64,000 nt of DNA from Himantopus leucocephalus (lineage: Eukaryota; Chordata; Aves; Charadriiformes; Recurvirostridae), in NCBI GenBank assembly GCA_003993805.1, contig RSEF01000002.1, positions 77,115,772 to 77,179,771 of the forward strand. The letters are read 5' to 3'. Of the stretch, positions 40,080 to 51,790 are shown piece by piece (within the stretch, counting starts at the first letter, position 1; every line of letters starts with the position of its first letter). The notes below the pieces were generated by a model. It was given only the letters and a program-made list of their open reading frames with translations. It searched no databases and had not been told where the DNA came from. The translations under genes and the position numbers were made by a program.

Positions 40080-40140
40080 GTCTCTCCCTGGTGTAACTGC
40101 ATAGCACGCAGCGGGGTTACACCAGCAACAAACCGGCTTA
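40080..40140. repeat. Old palindromic sauropsid repeat with intact 10-base arms
   Basis: CTGGTGTAAC at 40088-40097 is perfectly complementary to GTTACACCAG at 40116-40125 across an 18-base spacer. Arms of this sequence around a degraded CCATTGACTTCAATGG-like centre fit the same old repeat seen at 34015-34140 and 40263-40338. The inverted repeat is seen directly; the family assignment is from memory. Confidence 0.6.
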
Positions 40141-40262
40141 CAAACCTAACAATCTTTCATGAAGGAATGATCAATGGGGCAGTAGCAAGAACGAGATGGG
40201 GAGAGAGGGGTTGTTCCTGAAACTGATGTTCTTTGTTACCAGGTCTGTGCTCTGGACACTTG

Positions 40263-40338
40263 AGGCCTGAATCGGCTCCTGTATCTATTCACCTCACATC
40301 ACTGTAACCCCACTGACATTAGTAAATTAATCCCGAGG
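40263..40338. repeat. Old palindromic sauropsid repeat, diverged copy
   Basis: GGCCTGAATCGGCTCCTGTA followed about 30 bases later by CACTGTAACCCCACTGACAT and GTAAATTAATCCC. This parallels a GGCCTGATCCTGC...CAGTGTAACTCCATTGAC...GAGTTACTCC order known from sauropsid repeats. Confidence 0.5.
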
Positions 40339-43300
40339 AAGGTAAAACCTGTGACAGATGTGACTGACCACCCAAGGCTGGCAATACCTGGGCCTTTTAT
40401 TTATGTCACATAAAGCAACACGAAGGAGCTGGTCTAAAGCCCAAATAGCACATAAAGCACAGCTCCCAATGACTTGGCAAACGGCATTTCAAAGCAGCAG
40501 AGAGGTTTTACACCTTCAACCTTTTCATTAATGTGATGGATTACCTACCTCTAGATGATGTTGTTCTAAAATACTGCTTCAGTACCTATGAGTAACTGTG
40601 CCACTGATGACTAAACACCTTTTTTGGGGAGGAAAAAAAATCCATATAACATCTTTGTATTTCATGTAATATCCTCCTGGGCAAATATTCACAGATGAGC
40701 AGTTAGGTCAGGTGGTCCATGTCTTTTCCCTTTGAACAAGAATCAAAATATCAACATTTCTCACAAACCACCATATAAATCTTCTCAGCTGACTTTGTCA
40801 ATTGAAAACAGTGTTGAAAGCACTGTTAAACACTGTTAATAGTTCCAACACTTCCTTGGCTTTTGCCCACCATGGAGCATTTGCCACAGGACAGTCAGGG
40901 TTTGTTTACTAGCCTCTTGTTGGATCCAGATGAGATGCTGGCACTAGACGAACAACAGGGGAATGACACAAACAATGAAACAAAATAGAAGTATCTCTTC
41001 CAAAAAGCCTTTCAAATATAATCCAGTGAAAAACAGCTGAGTAGAAAGTCAACAGCTTAATTCATTCATACACTCCCCCAAAGACAAACGTGGAGCATAG
41101 AACTGGGGGGTTTTTTTGGTTTTGTTTTGGGTTTTGTGCTTTTTTTAAAGCATGTAGTATAACACATACACACGCACTAACAAGAACTGCTTTGTCTGAT
41201 TTGGCACTTGACCGTGTATTCCTGCTCTGTGGATTGGACATGGGAATAAAAATGACAAATGAAGAAAACAAGCAGTCCTCTGACTTCTGCAACTCTTTGC
41301 TGCAAAAAGAGACAAAAATGAACCTCCAGTGAACTGCAGGCTTTAAGGCTCTTATGGCTTCTAGGTAAACCAAAAAGCAAAGAAAGAAATCCCAGCTTAC
41401 CCAGTTCGTCAACTGGGAGACCTGCGTGGCAACGCTGCATCACCTGACACGGGATTTTGTCCCAAATAAATCGGGGAGAGATAAAGGTTCGTGATACTCG
41501 AGACAACAGTTGTACCAAAAGGGCACCTCAAAGCTACCAGTCTATAAGTAAACTGAAGTACGAATTATGCTTCTCTCTCTTTGGTATGTTATCCCAACCA
41601 CATTCAGTAAACAAATACCAGCACATCTTGAAATCTCTAACCCTGTGCCAAATGCAGTCGCAAAGGCCTATAAGACATGGGTTAATGAACTGGCCAAGTA
41701 CAAGATGATGTCTAACTATAATTTCACATCAGGCTAACATCTGCACATCTACTGGGCATGTTGATGGTAAACACAAACTTCTTAGCAAAGATACTGATGA
41801 TTAATTCTTTATTCCCACTAAATTAACAAAGATCCCTGACGCGGTTGAATAGTACACTCATTAGACGAGTATAATAGATATGCTGCAGGGGTAAGATGAA
41901 GGACTCTAATTATCCCAATTTGGTCAAGATTGTTTGAATATCTTGCCTTTGGAGAGTAAAGAAGCCTAAGGGAATTTGGTCCCAAATCCCACATCTAAAT
42001 TCTTTAGACTTATTTCAAAATCTAGTTCATGAACCTTGGAGTAAGTCTCCTAAATGTCTTTTGAGACACCTGTCTGAGTGTCTGAGGGCTTAGTACCTAG
42101 CCACTTTGTGGATTTTCAGCATACCTGAGCAAAAATGGCTGCCCAAATAAGGAAAATGTGGAGGACACAGTCAACAGTGATTCACTAGGTTGACATTCTC
42201 CCTATTGTTCTTCGAGTCCTTACAGAACGGGGTGGAGAATTAGGGAACTAATAGGCATAAGGTCAATGAGCTGTTCTATGAGCAACACAACTGATGAAGC
42301 CGAGTTTCCTGCAGATGTATGCCCTACATCCCCCAGTTACAACCACTTTCCTCTGTAATCATGGTACCCCTCTCAGTTCCCGTCCATGTGCTCATCTGTT
42401 AGCCTGCGCGAGCAATAGCGCCTGCTGCATCTGATTTGGATTTACATGTGCTGACTGGTCAGCAGGCTGTGGTCTCAGGCTAGGTGCGGGATTGATCATT
42501 ACTGTTAGTCCTTCACTTTAATAGGAGGTAATAGAGCATTCTAATAGGAATAAGGCATTAATAGGATTCCCTCTTTTCCAACTAGCTATTGACAGTCATT
42601 AAAACTGTAGACATCCAAAATCTTTGTCTTTTACCCCATAATGCCATGCCCTATCTAATTTGATCAAGGAATTAAAAAATTATATAGAAGGAATAAAGAT
42701 ATGCCTTTTGTCATAAAGTCTTGATTCTTGGGGACCAGGCATTGTGTAAGCTGAAGAAGAATTATTGTGGAATGGACAAATGGATGTCTTAAAAAAAACA
42801 AAGTCAAAGGGCCGTACAGAGAAGCCCATTTGCCTGTTCTTAAAGCTAATTTAATCAGTTGCCCTAGAGGTAGGGTTAGTTACTTACCATCAATAAAAAT
42901 TATCATAAATACTTTTCATTTTTAAGTCTCCAAATTAATTCAGTGCCATCTGAGCCACCCCCACACAGAACATGGATTCTGGCAACAAAGGTTTCTTGTT
43001 GCCAGCTCCCTGCCAAGTGTTATAGAAAAAATGCATTTTTTTTCTGACTGAGCATCATGCACAGCACATTCCAGATGGCAAGGAAAGAAATGGAGACCTA
43101 GTCAGCAAGGATTTAACTGGGGAAGGTGCTTTGCACCCACAAATTTGACAGGATGCAACAGGAGCTGCACCGCCCATCAGAAACTCCACAGATAGAGTTT
43201 CTTTAAAAGAACCCTGTGAATATCTTGCTAGAATGTCTCCTATGGAAAGTATAAAAATGGAATGTGACAAACCAGAATTCTAGCAATCTATCAATCAGCA

Positions 43301-43672
43301 GCAGAGTAAGATACTTTAAGGTTTTCTTTTATTACCTTCTAGGGTTTTTTGTCTATATGGTATCCAGCACAATGCAATCCAGAATGCTATTCAGTGTTTC
43401 TAGATACTACTGTATTACATACAGCATATACATCACCAAAGAAGGGCACAAAATGGCTACACACTAAGACCATCAAAGCATACAGCTATCTCCATCAGAA
43501 TAAGAAGTTCTCCTTCAGTTTGTCAGATTAACGACATTTGAGTTACACTCATGAAATCTTTGTGGCAATAAATATTTCCTATACCTGGCAGTGTTGTTAC
43601 AATGGCAAATCTTGATTTAATCATGTCCCTGGTACCCATAACCTCAAGCAGAAGCTCTGAAGGCTGAAATAA
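40339..43672. other. Non-coding unique DNA, no gene seen
   Basis: No gene found. A G/T-rich tract lies at 41105-41147. Two overlapping minus-strand frames (41062-41412 and 41177-41518) resemble no family. The interval 41960-42150 faintly resembles an old sauropsid repeat with recurring CCTAAAT and TTTTGAGA words, but the likeness is too weak to annotate. Confidence 0.55.
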
Positions 43673-43677
43673 GCCTA
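43673..43677. repeat. Target site duplication, left copy
   Basis: GCCTA directly abuts the solo LTR and is repeated exactly at 44261-44265 on its other side. The match depends on placing the LTR end three bases outside the TGTGG at 43681, which the family's CCACGACA terminus supports. Confidence 0.75.
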
Positions 43678-44260
43678 CGTTGTGGTTTAACCCCAGCCAG
43701 CAACTAGGACCATGCAGCCGCTCACTCACTCCCCCCAGATGGGATGGGTGAGAGAATCAGAAGAGTAAAAGCGAGAAAAAACTTGTGGGTTGACATAAAG
43801 ACAGTTTGATAGGTAGAGCAAAAGCTGTGCGTGCAAGCAAAGCAAAACAAGGAATTCATTCACTGCTTCCCATCAGCAGGCAGGTGTTCAGCCATCTCCA
43901 GGAAAGCAGGGCTCTGTCACGCGTAATGGTTACTTGGGAAGACAAACGCTATCACTTCAAATGTCGCCCCTTCCTGCTTTTTCCCCCTTGTTTATATGCT
44001 GAGCATGACGTCACATGATATGGAATATTCCTTTGGTCAGTTGCAGTCAGCTATCCCGGCTGTGTCCCCTCCCAACTTCTTGTGCACTCCCAGCCTACTC
44101 ACTGGCGATGTGGTTGGAGGAGCAGAAAAGGCTTTGAGAGCCTAGCAACAACTAAAACCACCAGTGCGCTATCCACACTATTTTCATCCGGAACCCAAAA
44201 CACAGCCCCACACCAGCTGCTAGCAAGAAAGTTAACTCCATCCCAGCTGAAACCATGACA
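43678..44260 (-). mobile_element. Solo LTR of an avian endogenous retrovirus, minus strand
   Basis: In minus-strand reading it begins TGTCATGGTTTCAGCTGGGA at 44260 and ends GGGGTTAAACCACAACG at 43678, about 583 bases. This is the layout of a widespread bird endogenous retrovirus LTR family with the internal landmarks in order: GGAGTTAACTTTCTTGCTAG near the start, a CRE and TATA box in the middle, and a CATGGTCCTAGTTGCTGGCT segment near the end. A 5-base target duplication, GCCTA, flanks it at 43673-43677 and 44261-44265. Five bases fits ERVL-type insertion. The terminal CA has decayed to CG. No primer binding site or retroviral coding sequence adjoins either end, so it is a solo LTR left by recombination. 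The subfamily name is not assigned. Confidence 0.9.
43990..44013 (-). promoter_or_regulatory. LTR promoter core: CRE and TATA box
   Basis: Read on the minus strand, a perfect palindromic cyclic-AMP response element TGACGTCA (44013-44006) is followed nine bases later by TATAAAC (43996-43990). In the family this is the U3 promoter. Both motifs are intact although CpG sites elsewhere in the LTR have decayed. Activity is not shown; transcription would run leftward. Confidence 0.65.
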
Positions 44261-44265
44261 GCCTA
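44261..44265. repeat. Target site duplication, right copy
   Basis: GCCTA, an exact match to 43673-43677, directly follows the TGTCATGG end of the LTR (read on the minus strand). Confidence 0.75.
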
Positions 44266-44894
44266 GCATGTTTTCAAGCATCTAGTTCACTACAGTTTGG
44301 ATGCTTTATCTATCCGTATTACCTGCTCATTGTCCTAATAACCAGCAATGCAGTATTGGCTAGATGATTTCTGCAAATCCAAATGAATTTCATTAAATGC
44401 CAGCAATTAAATGCAGAGACAACTTTAAGAAAAGTCAACACAAGGATAGTTTTGATTCTTTGAATATGGGTAAGAGGAGAGAAAGGCCTTTATATTTTTG
44501 TTGCAACTATCTAATTTTGTGGCTTGACTCCCAACACACGTTTAAGTCACTTGAACAGCTGGTAAAGCTGCTGCTACTGCAGCATCTGAGCCCCACTGGA
44601 GCAAAAAGGCTGTGACTATCTTCTCCATATCTCCTGAGATGCTCCACACAAATGGAATATATATCCACATCCATCTACGCTGGAATAATTTTTCATTAGC
44701 CAGTTTTACATTGTCTTTCACAGTGCCATGAGGTGACAAAACTGGAAGAGAGAACAGTGCTTAATGCTGTTAATCCCTAGCAAAAGCACCAAAAAGCAAA
44801 ATCTGATCAGCCTGTTGTATTAAACAACTCAAGGATAAGATTAATTCAGTGACATGGCTAGGAAATACAAGACAATAAAATGCAGTAGTTAATT

Positions 44895-44936
44895 TACCCC
44901 AGAGTCTGTCAGGGTAATATACCCCAGAGTTTGTCA
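44895..44936. repeat. 17-base direct repeat, period 25
   Basis: TACCCCAGAGTCTGTCA at 44895-44911 recurs at 44920-44936 with one change (C to T). Confidence 0.85.
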
Positions 44937-46841
44937 CATCCACTACAATCATGGATGTGAAGTTATATATTATTGATGGATCTAAGGGAGGAATCATTCT
45001 ATGGATAGGATCTGCAGGAAGAATTTAGGCTTCTTATCCAAGGGTGTAAAGCAATCCCCCCCAAAAAACCTTGGGAAGGGCTGTTCCTCATATCCACAGC
45101 CATGAACAATCATGTTGCATATTCTTCCCCTTATTCCCAGCAACATTTGAACCAGTGTTCCCTGCACATTCAGTGACCAGGGAGGAGGGGAGAGCACAGG
45201 ACAGAGCATTGGCAAAGTTAACTACAGCAGCGGTAGAAGCGTGGAGGATTGCACCAGTGGGACTTCAGCCGCTTGTGAACCATAGTGCCTTAAATTTAGC
45301 TACAGGCAGGATACCAGGCTTGAAATCTTGATGATCTGCATTGACGTGGCAGATCTCACGTTGCTAGAGAAAACAAATAGCAGGGCAGAGCCCCTTGAGG
45401 CATAATGGGAATTCTCAATAACAGCAAATTCACTCTCATCCAAAGCAAAGTTTCCGTGTTGTATGGAGCTCTCGCCTTCCCCAGCAGTAGCTGGCCATTC
45501 AGCTAGGGACCTTAGAAGACAAGAACATTGCACATTGTGTAACTGTTGAAATTTCATTATACCATTAGAGCTGATGACAGAATTTGCAATTTATTATAGG
45601 GCTAGGAAACCAATACAAGCTTTCTGTTATGAGCAAAGCTAAAATCAGACTGGAACTTTTCCCAGAGCATGGGATGAACGAGAGGAGCCTGAAGCTGAGT
45701 TGTCACCACCTTCAAATACAGATGACTTAATTAAAATAGAAAAGAACATATCTGATTTGACTGTTTTCCCCCTTACCCCAAAGTCAGCACATTGGAAAGT
45801 GCGCACAATTTATCTTACTGAAGAAGAACATGTCCAGGTGAATCCAAGGGAGGGGCTGGAGAAGCTTGGTAATGAACCCTTCTTTGCACAAGTTGGGAGC
45901 CTAGTTCCTCCTTATGCTCTGACTGCTCTCTGCTGCGTTAGGATTAAAGAGAAGCCTTCAGCTGGGTGTAAATACCATTTATTCCTTCACTGAGGTTCTT
46001 CTACGCTGCCACATCAATGCAAGTCACTTTACTGTTGGTCCATACCAGTAAAACAGCAGCAGCAGAAGTACACCAGCCAGGGATGAGGATCAGTCCTAGC
46101 AAGGATACAGTTACACCAGTATCAGGGCATCTTGATGCTGACCAGAAGAACTTATTCCACTCCCTCAAACAGAATAAGATATCCCTGGAGAAGCACTTTC
46201 ATCTCTGGACAGATCTGTCCACCCTGTGTATACTATGCACCCCACAGAGGGCAACCTCAAAGCCCTCTTCAAAACCAGCTTCATGACCATACAAGCAGCA
46301 AACCAGTACACAGAGGTGCTGACACAGCTGAAACACGTAGACCTAAGCATGCCTGGGCACATAAAGGAGGTTAGCGGACCGTCAAACATGTCTGACAGGC
46401 TGTCCACAAACCAGTCCTGTGGACACAAGATGAGCAGTAGATACGTGCTGCTACAGTTAAGATGGTGTACAGGCAAACAGAGGCAAAACTGTAAAAATCA
46501 ATTAGGATTTGGCAATACATAAATCATGGATCAGCACTATAAATTTTAAGTGCAACTGATTCCGCAAACAACCTTGAATTACACCTTCTTATGGGAAATA
46601 CAATTACCAAGTGCAGAGAACCTATTTCTTCGGGGTCCCTGAAATCACCAAAGTCCCTCTGAGCTCTCAGAGTCATGCCTAAGAGACTTGCACTGGCCCT
46701 AAGCAGGGCAACAGAGACACACTCTGTTACAAAGAATCTTTTTCATTTTCTCTTCAACATCCTACTCCTGGATCTAGCACAAGCCAGTTTTGTAACAGAC
46801 AAGTTAATGGGCCTGTGCAAAATGCACTGACTCTTCATGTT

Positions 46842-46877
46842 AAAAAAAAAAAAACCAAACCAAACCAACCCAAACAC
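46842..46877. repeat. A13 run followed by CCAAA-type repeat
   Basis: Thirteen A are followed by CCAAA, CCAAA, CCAA and CCCAAA units, a simple repeat growing from a homopolymer. Confidence 0.85.
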
Positions 46878-49800
46878 ACTTTTATTTATACAGTATACAG
46901 TTGCCATGTGAACTGACAGTTAAGACAAAACCAGTCAGCAAGTTAATGATTTTTTTTTCCTTTCTGTGAAGCATCTACAAGATGAAATCCCATCTGAATC
47001 TCAGTTTCACAGCCTTGCCTTATTTAAACAATTCAGGTCCTTTTGTCTCTCATTTGTACTGCACTTTGTGCGTCATTCTGGGTTGTTTCACTGCCTATTG
47101 CACAATTACAAGTGTTCAAACATATAGAAGGCAAGAATAGCTTAGCTTGTTTCGGTTGCCTTACAATCAATACCTCTGCCTCAGGCACCGAAGAACGTAT
47201 GAGAAAATGAGTTTTCTGTTTTTATAAACTTTGTCTATCTTCAAGCTCACTTTGATCCATTCTTCTACACAAATGAATAGGGTGGGGCCATTACAGAACA
47301 AGTAGAGACAACAACAACGTTCTGTTAGACTGAATCTCAGAGGTGACCACACCAAAGGCCACCTTCTTAATGATCGTGCTTTTATTCTCCAATTCATTTG
47401 GAATCTTTATTCTCTCTTCCTGAATTGAACAAATGCAAGCTTTGTGATATCTGTTCCTTTTCATTTCGTGGCAGCAATGGGTTTTTTGCTTTGATCTGAT
47501 CCAGTATGCAATGCTGTGAAGGTGCAGTCTGCTTAAATAGGAAAAACTATGCAGTTTATGATTGCTGGAAGTGAAAGCTATTTGTGGGGGTGTTTTTTGA
47601 TAATATGGTAATTCAGACCATATCCTTACCCAAAACAACTGGGAGAGAAACAGCATATTGCAATGCTGAAAAACTGTTAGAGCAGTTTCACCACAAAACA
47701 CTGTGGTTTACATAAATGAGGATTTAAAAGCCTAAGGAAGAATTGCAGACATTTTGAAAGTAGCACAACATTTTTTGAGCAGTTTAACTCCCTTGCAATC
47801 CAACCAAAAAGTAGTTAGATCTCCAGTGTGCCAACCCGTTTGGAAAACCAGCATTTTTATCAACTCTGGAGGTTTGAAAAAATATCTCCCTTAAAAATCA
47901 AAGATTATTTTGATCACCTTTTGGCTGAGATAATAAGAGTTTGCCAGAATATGTACAAAGAGCAAAACATCAAGGAAAACCATAAAGAGGTGGTACAGAA
48001 TTCCTTTACACCACATGATATTTCAAATACAGGTCTCAGTCTTCAGTCTAGGTCTAAACGTCAACACAGAAGGCTCCCATCTCATCATCATCCTCTAGCA
48101 CAAGGAAGTTTAAATTCCAAAAGGCAGCAATATCATTAATCCAGTTACAGCTGGCTCTGAGAAATACCTCTTTCAGTTCAATCTGCGCAAGCACAGCAGA
48201 GCGCACTGCTGTCCATATTCCCTCACTGAGACCTCTCCTACAGTTCACTTTGAGCTTGATCTTTCTCCCATTGATGTCATGAAAAATCTCCCTCTGATGT
48301 CAATATGGCCAGGAGGGGTTGGCATGTGTAGAAATCCAATGAATTGTGGGTGGTTGCTCTATCTTTTGTGCTTTGTTAGGTGTTTAGTAGGTATTGTTTG
48401 CTCCCTTGCCAGTTTCCAATTTCACTGGGGTATGTTGCAGTTTTTAATGGAAAATAACTGTTGTGTTTGGTTGTATTTTGTGAAATGCCCAAAGGCTTTT
48501 GAATACAAGCATCCTATAAAAATGCATTTGTGTTTTATTATTATTAATAATAATGCCACTGGATCAAGAGCAGTCTAGACTCTACATATGGCCCCGGCTA
48601 ACTTCAGCCACCCAGGTTGGATGACTTTTGTCTATTTGTCTACAATGCCAGGAGGTGGTAGTCTCTCCACTGTTAAATTTGAGCTTTGTAGCTGAATATT
48701 TCTGACTATGTAGCCTGGACATGAAGGATCACTGTAATTGCTTGTATATTATCAGTGTGCAGGTCATGTAAAGATTTATTTCTCATCCAAGATCTTAATT
48801 CAAGTTAATGGAAAGCTACCATCGCAAGGATGTAAGGCATAATCATAAGCTTGTTACTGTCCAGCATGCCTTCACATCTAACTCCTTATAAGCTCACAGG
48901 CAATATCATTATATTAAAGAAGATCCAACTTTCGAAAGCAACTCTTGGGTTAAACGGAGCTAGCAGAACTAGCAGGTGATGTTGATGAAGTTATTCTATA
49001 TTTTAAATACATTTGTTGATTATAGTTACCAGAGTCATGCAAACACACAAACGAATGTTCCCGGCAGCTGTTTACTAATTTGGAAATGTAAGAATCACTA
49101 GGAAGAACGGAGTTTGAGCCTTTACCACAAGTGGATGCAAGGTAGTGTGGGTCAAATAGTTTAGGCAAAAGAAAAAAAAGATACAAATCAAGTCCAGAAT
49201 GCTGACTTCAGCTCACCAGTGATTTGTGAGATCACATTATTCTTTTTTTTTCCCTTCCTAAGAGTAGTTGGACAACTGCCAAGTATTTGTAAGAAGGTTT
49301 CATTAATTTTAGCACAAATGACAGTTTCTCAGAAAATTTCTGCCAGAACTGTCTCATTTGCTATTATTATTATTCATTATTATCCTGGTTTAAAAAAAAA
49401 AAAAAGAGTTCAGGCATCAAGACCTCAAAACTGCAGGAAAAATGGTGTGACCCAGCAGGCAATGCAAAGAGCAATAGTTTGAACAGCATCTTCATTAATG
49501 GCCTATAGTCCAACAACTAGTACGGCGAGTTGATGCAGGGACATGGCAGGAACAGGGTGGATTTAGGAGTGTTTTGCTAAGAGAAGATGACCGTATACTT
49601 TACTATCTCACCTGTAATTGCAGCTGATCCGGAATTTTGGTCAGATAACACTGCCAACAGAGAACCATAGTCCCTCCCTCTGACTGAGCTATTGGAACCA
49701 TAACGGCATCTACACCACAGGAGAGGTACTTCTCCCTGGCTATGGGATAAGAGTGAATATATAAGAGGTAGGATTCATCTCATAACTTTGGACAACTACA

Positions 49801-51689
49801 CTTCTAGAGTGTGATTCATCTGACCTATTTAAAAGTTTGCTTTAGCATGAAATGAACGTCATTCTAGAAATGCCTTTTTCTGTACAGTGACTAAAATGGA
49901 GCCCAGAGTGACATACTCAGGTGGGGATGTCTACATCATAAGATCTGACATTTGGTCAGTTGGATCCCAGAGAGATGAATGTGCTACAGCTTCCTTGTGC
50001 CATTTCAGAATGTGGAAAAAAAGATAATTTTATACCAACAACGTAAGTTTTTCAGCTGTCATTTCCTGGATCTTTTTGTTCCTCGAGAACTTGTGAACAT
50101 TAGTTATTTTGTCCCAGCTCAGACTAAGTGTAAATTTTAATAGGAGAAAATATTCTTATTTTTGCTCAACCCTACTCATAAAGGGTTGTTCGGCCAACCA
50201 CGCTTCAAAGGCCCATTAAGGGTTTCACTTTATAAAATCAGTACAAAGTTCTAGTTGCTGCAAATGAAGAAATACTTTGCCCAGATAGCACTGATATTTG
50301 GAATGTGATCTAAATCTCTCTGCTTCCCAAGATCCCACTGTACTAGGAAGTATAATACCTGATGATGCTTTATCATGTAATAATATACAGACAGTACCAA
50401 AGATGTGGATGTTAGATTTCGCTGTTTGGTTCTATTTGTATCACTCTTCAAGGTTATATACAGCGGCTAGCCAATTCTCTTTAAGATGACATTGCCTTCA
50501 CTTTGGCTGCTTTCAGATACTGGTTTGAAAGAAGTGGTAATGCCTTAATGCAGCCAGGTGACTAGAACAGAATGCTAAATTCATAGCACAAGCATGGTAC
50601 AATTTTCAGTGTTTTCTGAGCTGAAAGTTACTGAACCAACTGAATTGGTAACTGTTACAGACAAACATAATCATCCTGCTAAGACTGTCCAAAGACACAT
50701 CCATCTAGTAACTCATGATGTGTTCACATCTACTTCTGTCAATACTTGCTGCTATGAGAACTCCAGAGCGTGTGCAGAAATGTTCCATGAACAAATGTTA
50801 GCTTACACCACTCTATCTGGCCCAAATATTATGGTACAAATTCACTCACAGCATAAACATTTTGTTTACACAGTCCTAGAGGCAACAATAATGATCAGAT
50901 ACAGGACAAGAATATAGATCCAAAAATACTAAATTCCACCAAAATCCAAGACTGTGGATCTATAATCCCCGATTCAGCTGCTACTTAATGCCTGTATTCT
51001 ACAGGTGCATTCTTATATGAACTTCAAGTTGTCAGGACACCTAAAGCTCTTCTTCAAGATGTGCCAGGAAGCCCCCCAGCCTCCACAGCGCTGAATATCT
51101 CCCACCTAAACCAAACAAAATCCAAAAGTTGGTCATTTTTCTGCTCCTCTCTCCCCATTGCCTTGATCCATCAAGAGTCTGCAGAGCACTCCTACGCACC
51201 AGGCGCCACATAACATGGAGTAGCAGCTACTATTCTTTCTAGATACAGCCGCCATATCATTCTTAGTTCAGCCGTCAGACCACTCTGCTAGCGTGGAAGA
51301 AACTTGGGATCGTGCCTGCCACCACCATGCCACAGTCAGCCCCAGAGTTCAAATGCACATTATTTGTCTGCCATACAAACCCCGCAGGCTCTGGACTCTG
51401 CGCTGTTCTCTCCTCTCAATGGAGTTGTTTCACTGGCCAGAAGTAAAAGCCCTCGCTTTCCTCTCATATGGAGAAAGAAATCTTGAAGACAGGTTCCTAC
51501 TGCATGCACGGCAAAGGCATTTTGAATGAAATGGCCCTTGCACAGAGAAGTCACTGTGCTCCTTGGAAGCACTGTCTTATTCTTGGTTTCTAGCCTAGTT
51601 CACCTTCAGTTGTCTTTAATCCTTTAATTCCACAGCAAGGTCAATATCTGCACTGCAGACAGCAGATACACACATTATTTAGGAAACTC

Positions 51690-51790
51690 TCTGGGAGGTG
51701 AGTTTGAGTTCCCTCAGGCAAAAGCAATAACTGAGCGAGATTTCCCACAACCCGGGGGAGTACTTTAATCACTAGGCTCCTGTTCAAAAG
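51690..51790 (-). repeat. tRNA-SINE-like fragment, antisense
   Basis: The plus strand shows GAGTTTGAGTTCCCTCAGGC, then ACAACCCGGGGGAGTACTTT and AATCACTAGGCTCC. In reverse complement the start reads GGAGCCTAGTGATTAAAGTA, resembling the A-box head of an amniote tRNA-derived SINE (typically TAGTGGTTAGGGCACT). Related to 33340-33412. Ends and family are uncertain. Confidence 0.5.

Larger units (their letters stand above)
44266..51689. other. Non-coding unique DNA, no gene seen
   Basis: No gene found. Small items are a 17-base repeat at 44895-44936, an A13 run followed by CCAAA units at 46842-46877, TTA and AAT runs at 48537-48557, ATT units near 49358-49383 and an A run at about 49392-49404. Open frames at 46165-46522 on both strands and at 47291-47701 and 47828-48139 carry no recognisable domain. 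Confidence 0.6.

Noticed and set aside
41960..42150. Possible old sauropsid interspersed repeat
   Set aside because: A few words match a remembered consensus, but their order and spacing do not hold, so no feature is claimed.
45990..46120. Possible further copy of the palindromic repeat
   Set aside because: GTTACACCAG occurs at 46110 and a GTACACCAG word nearby, but no second arm or core was found.
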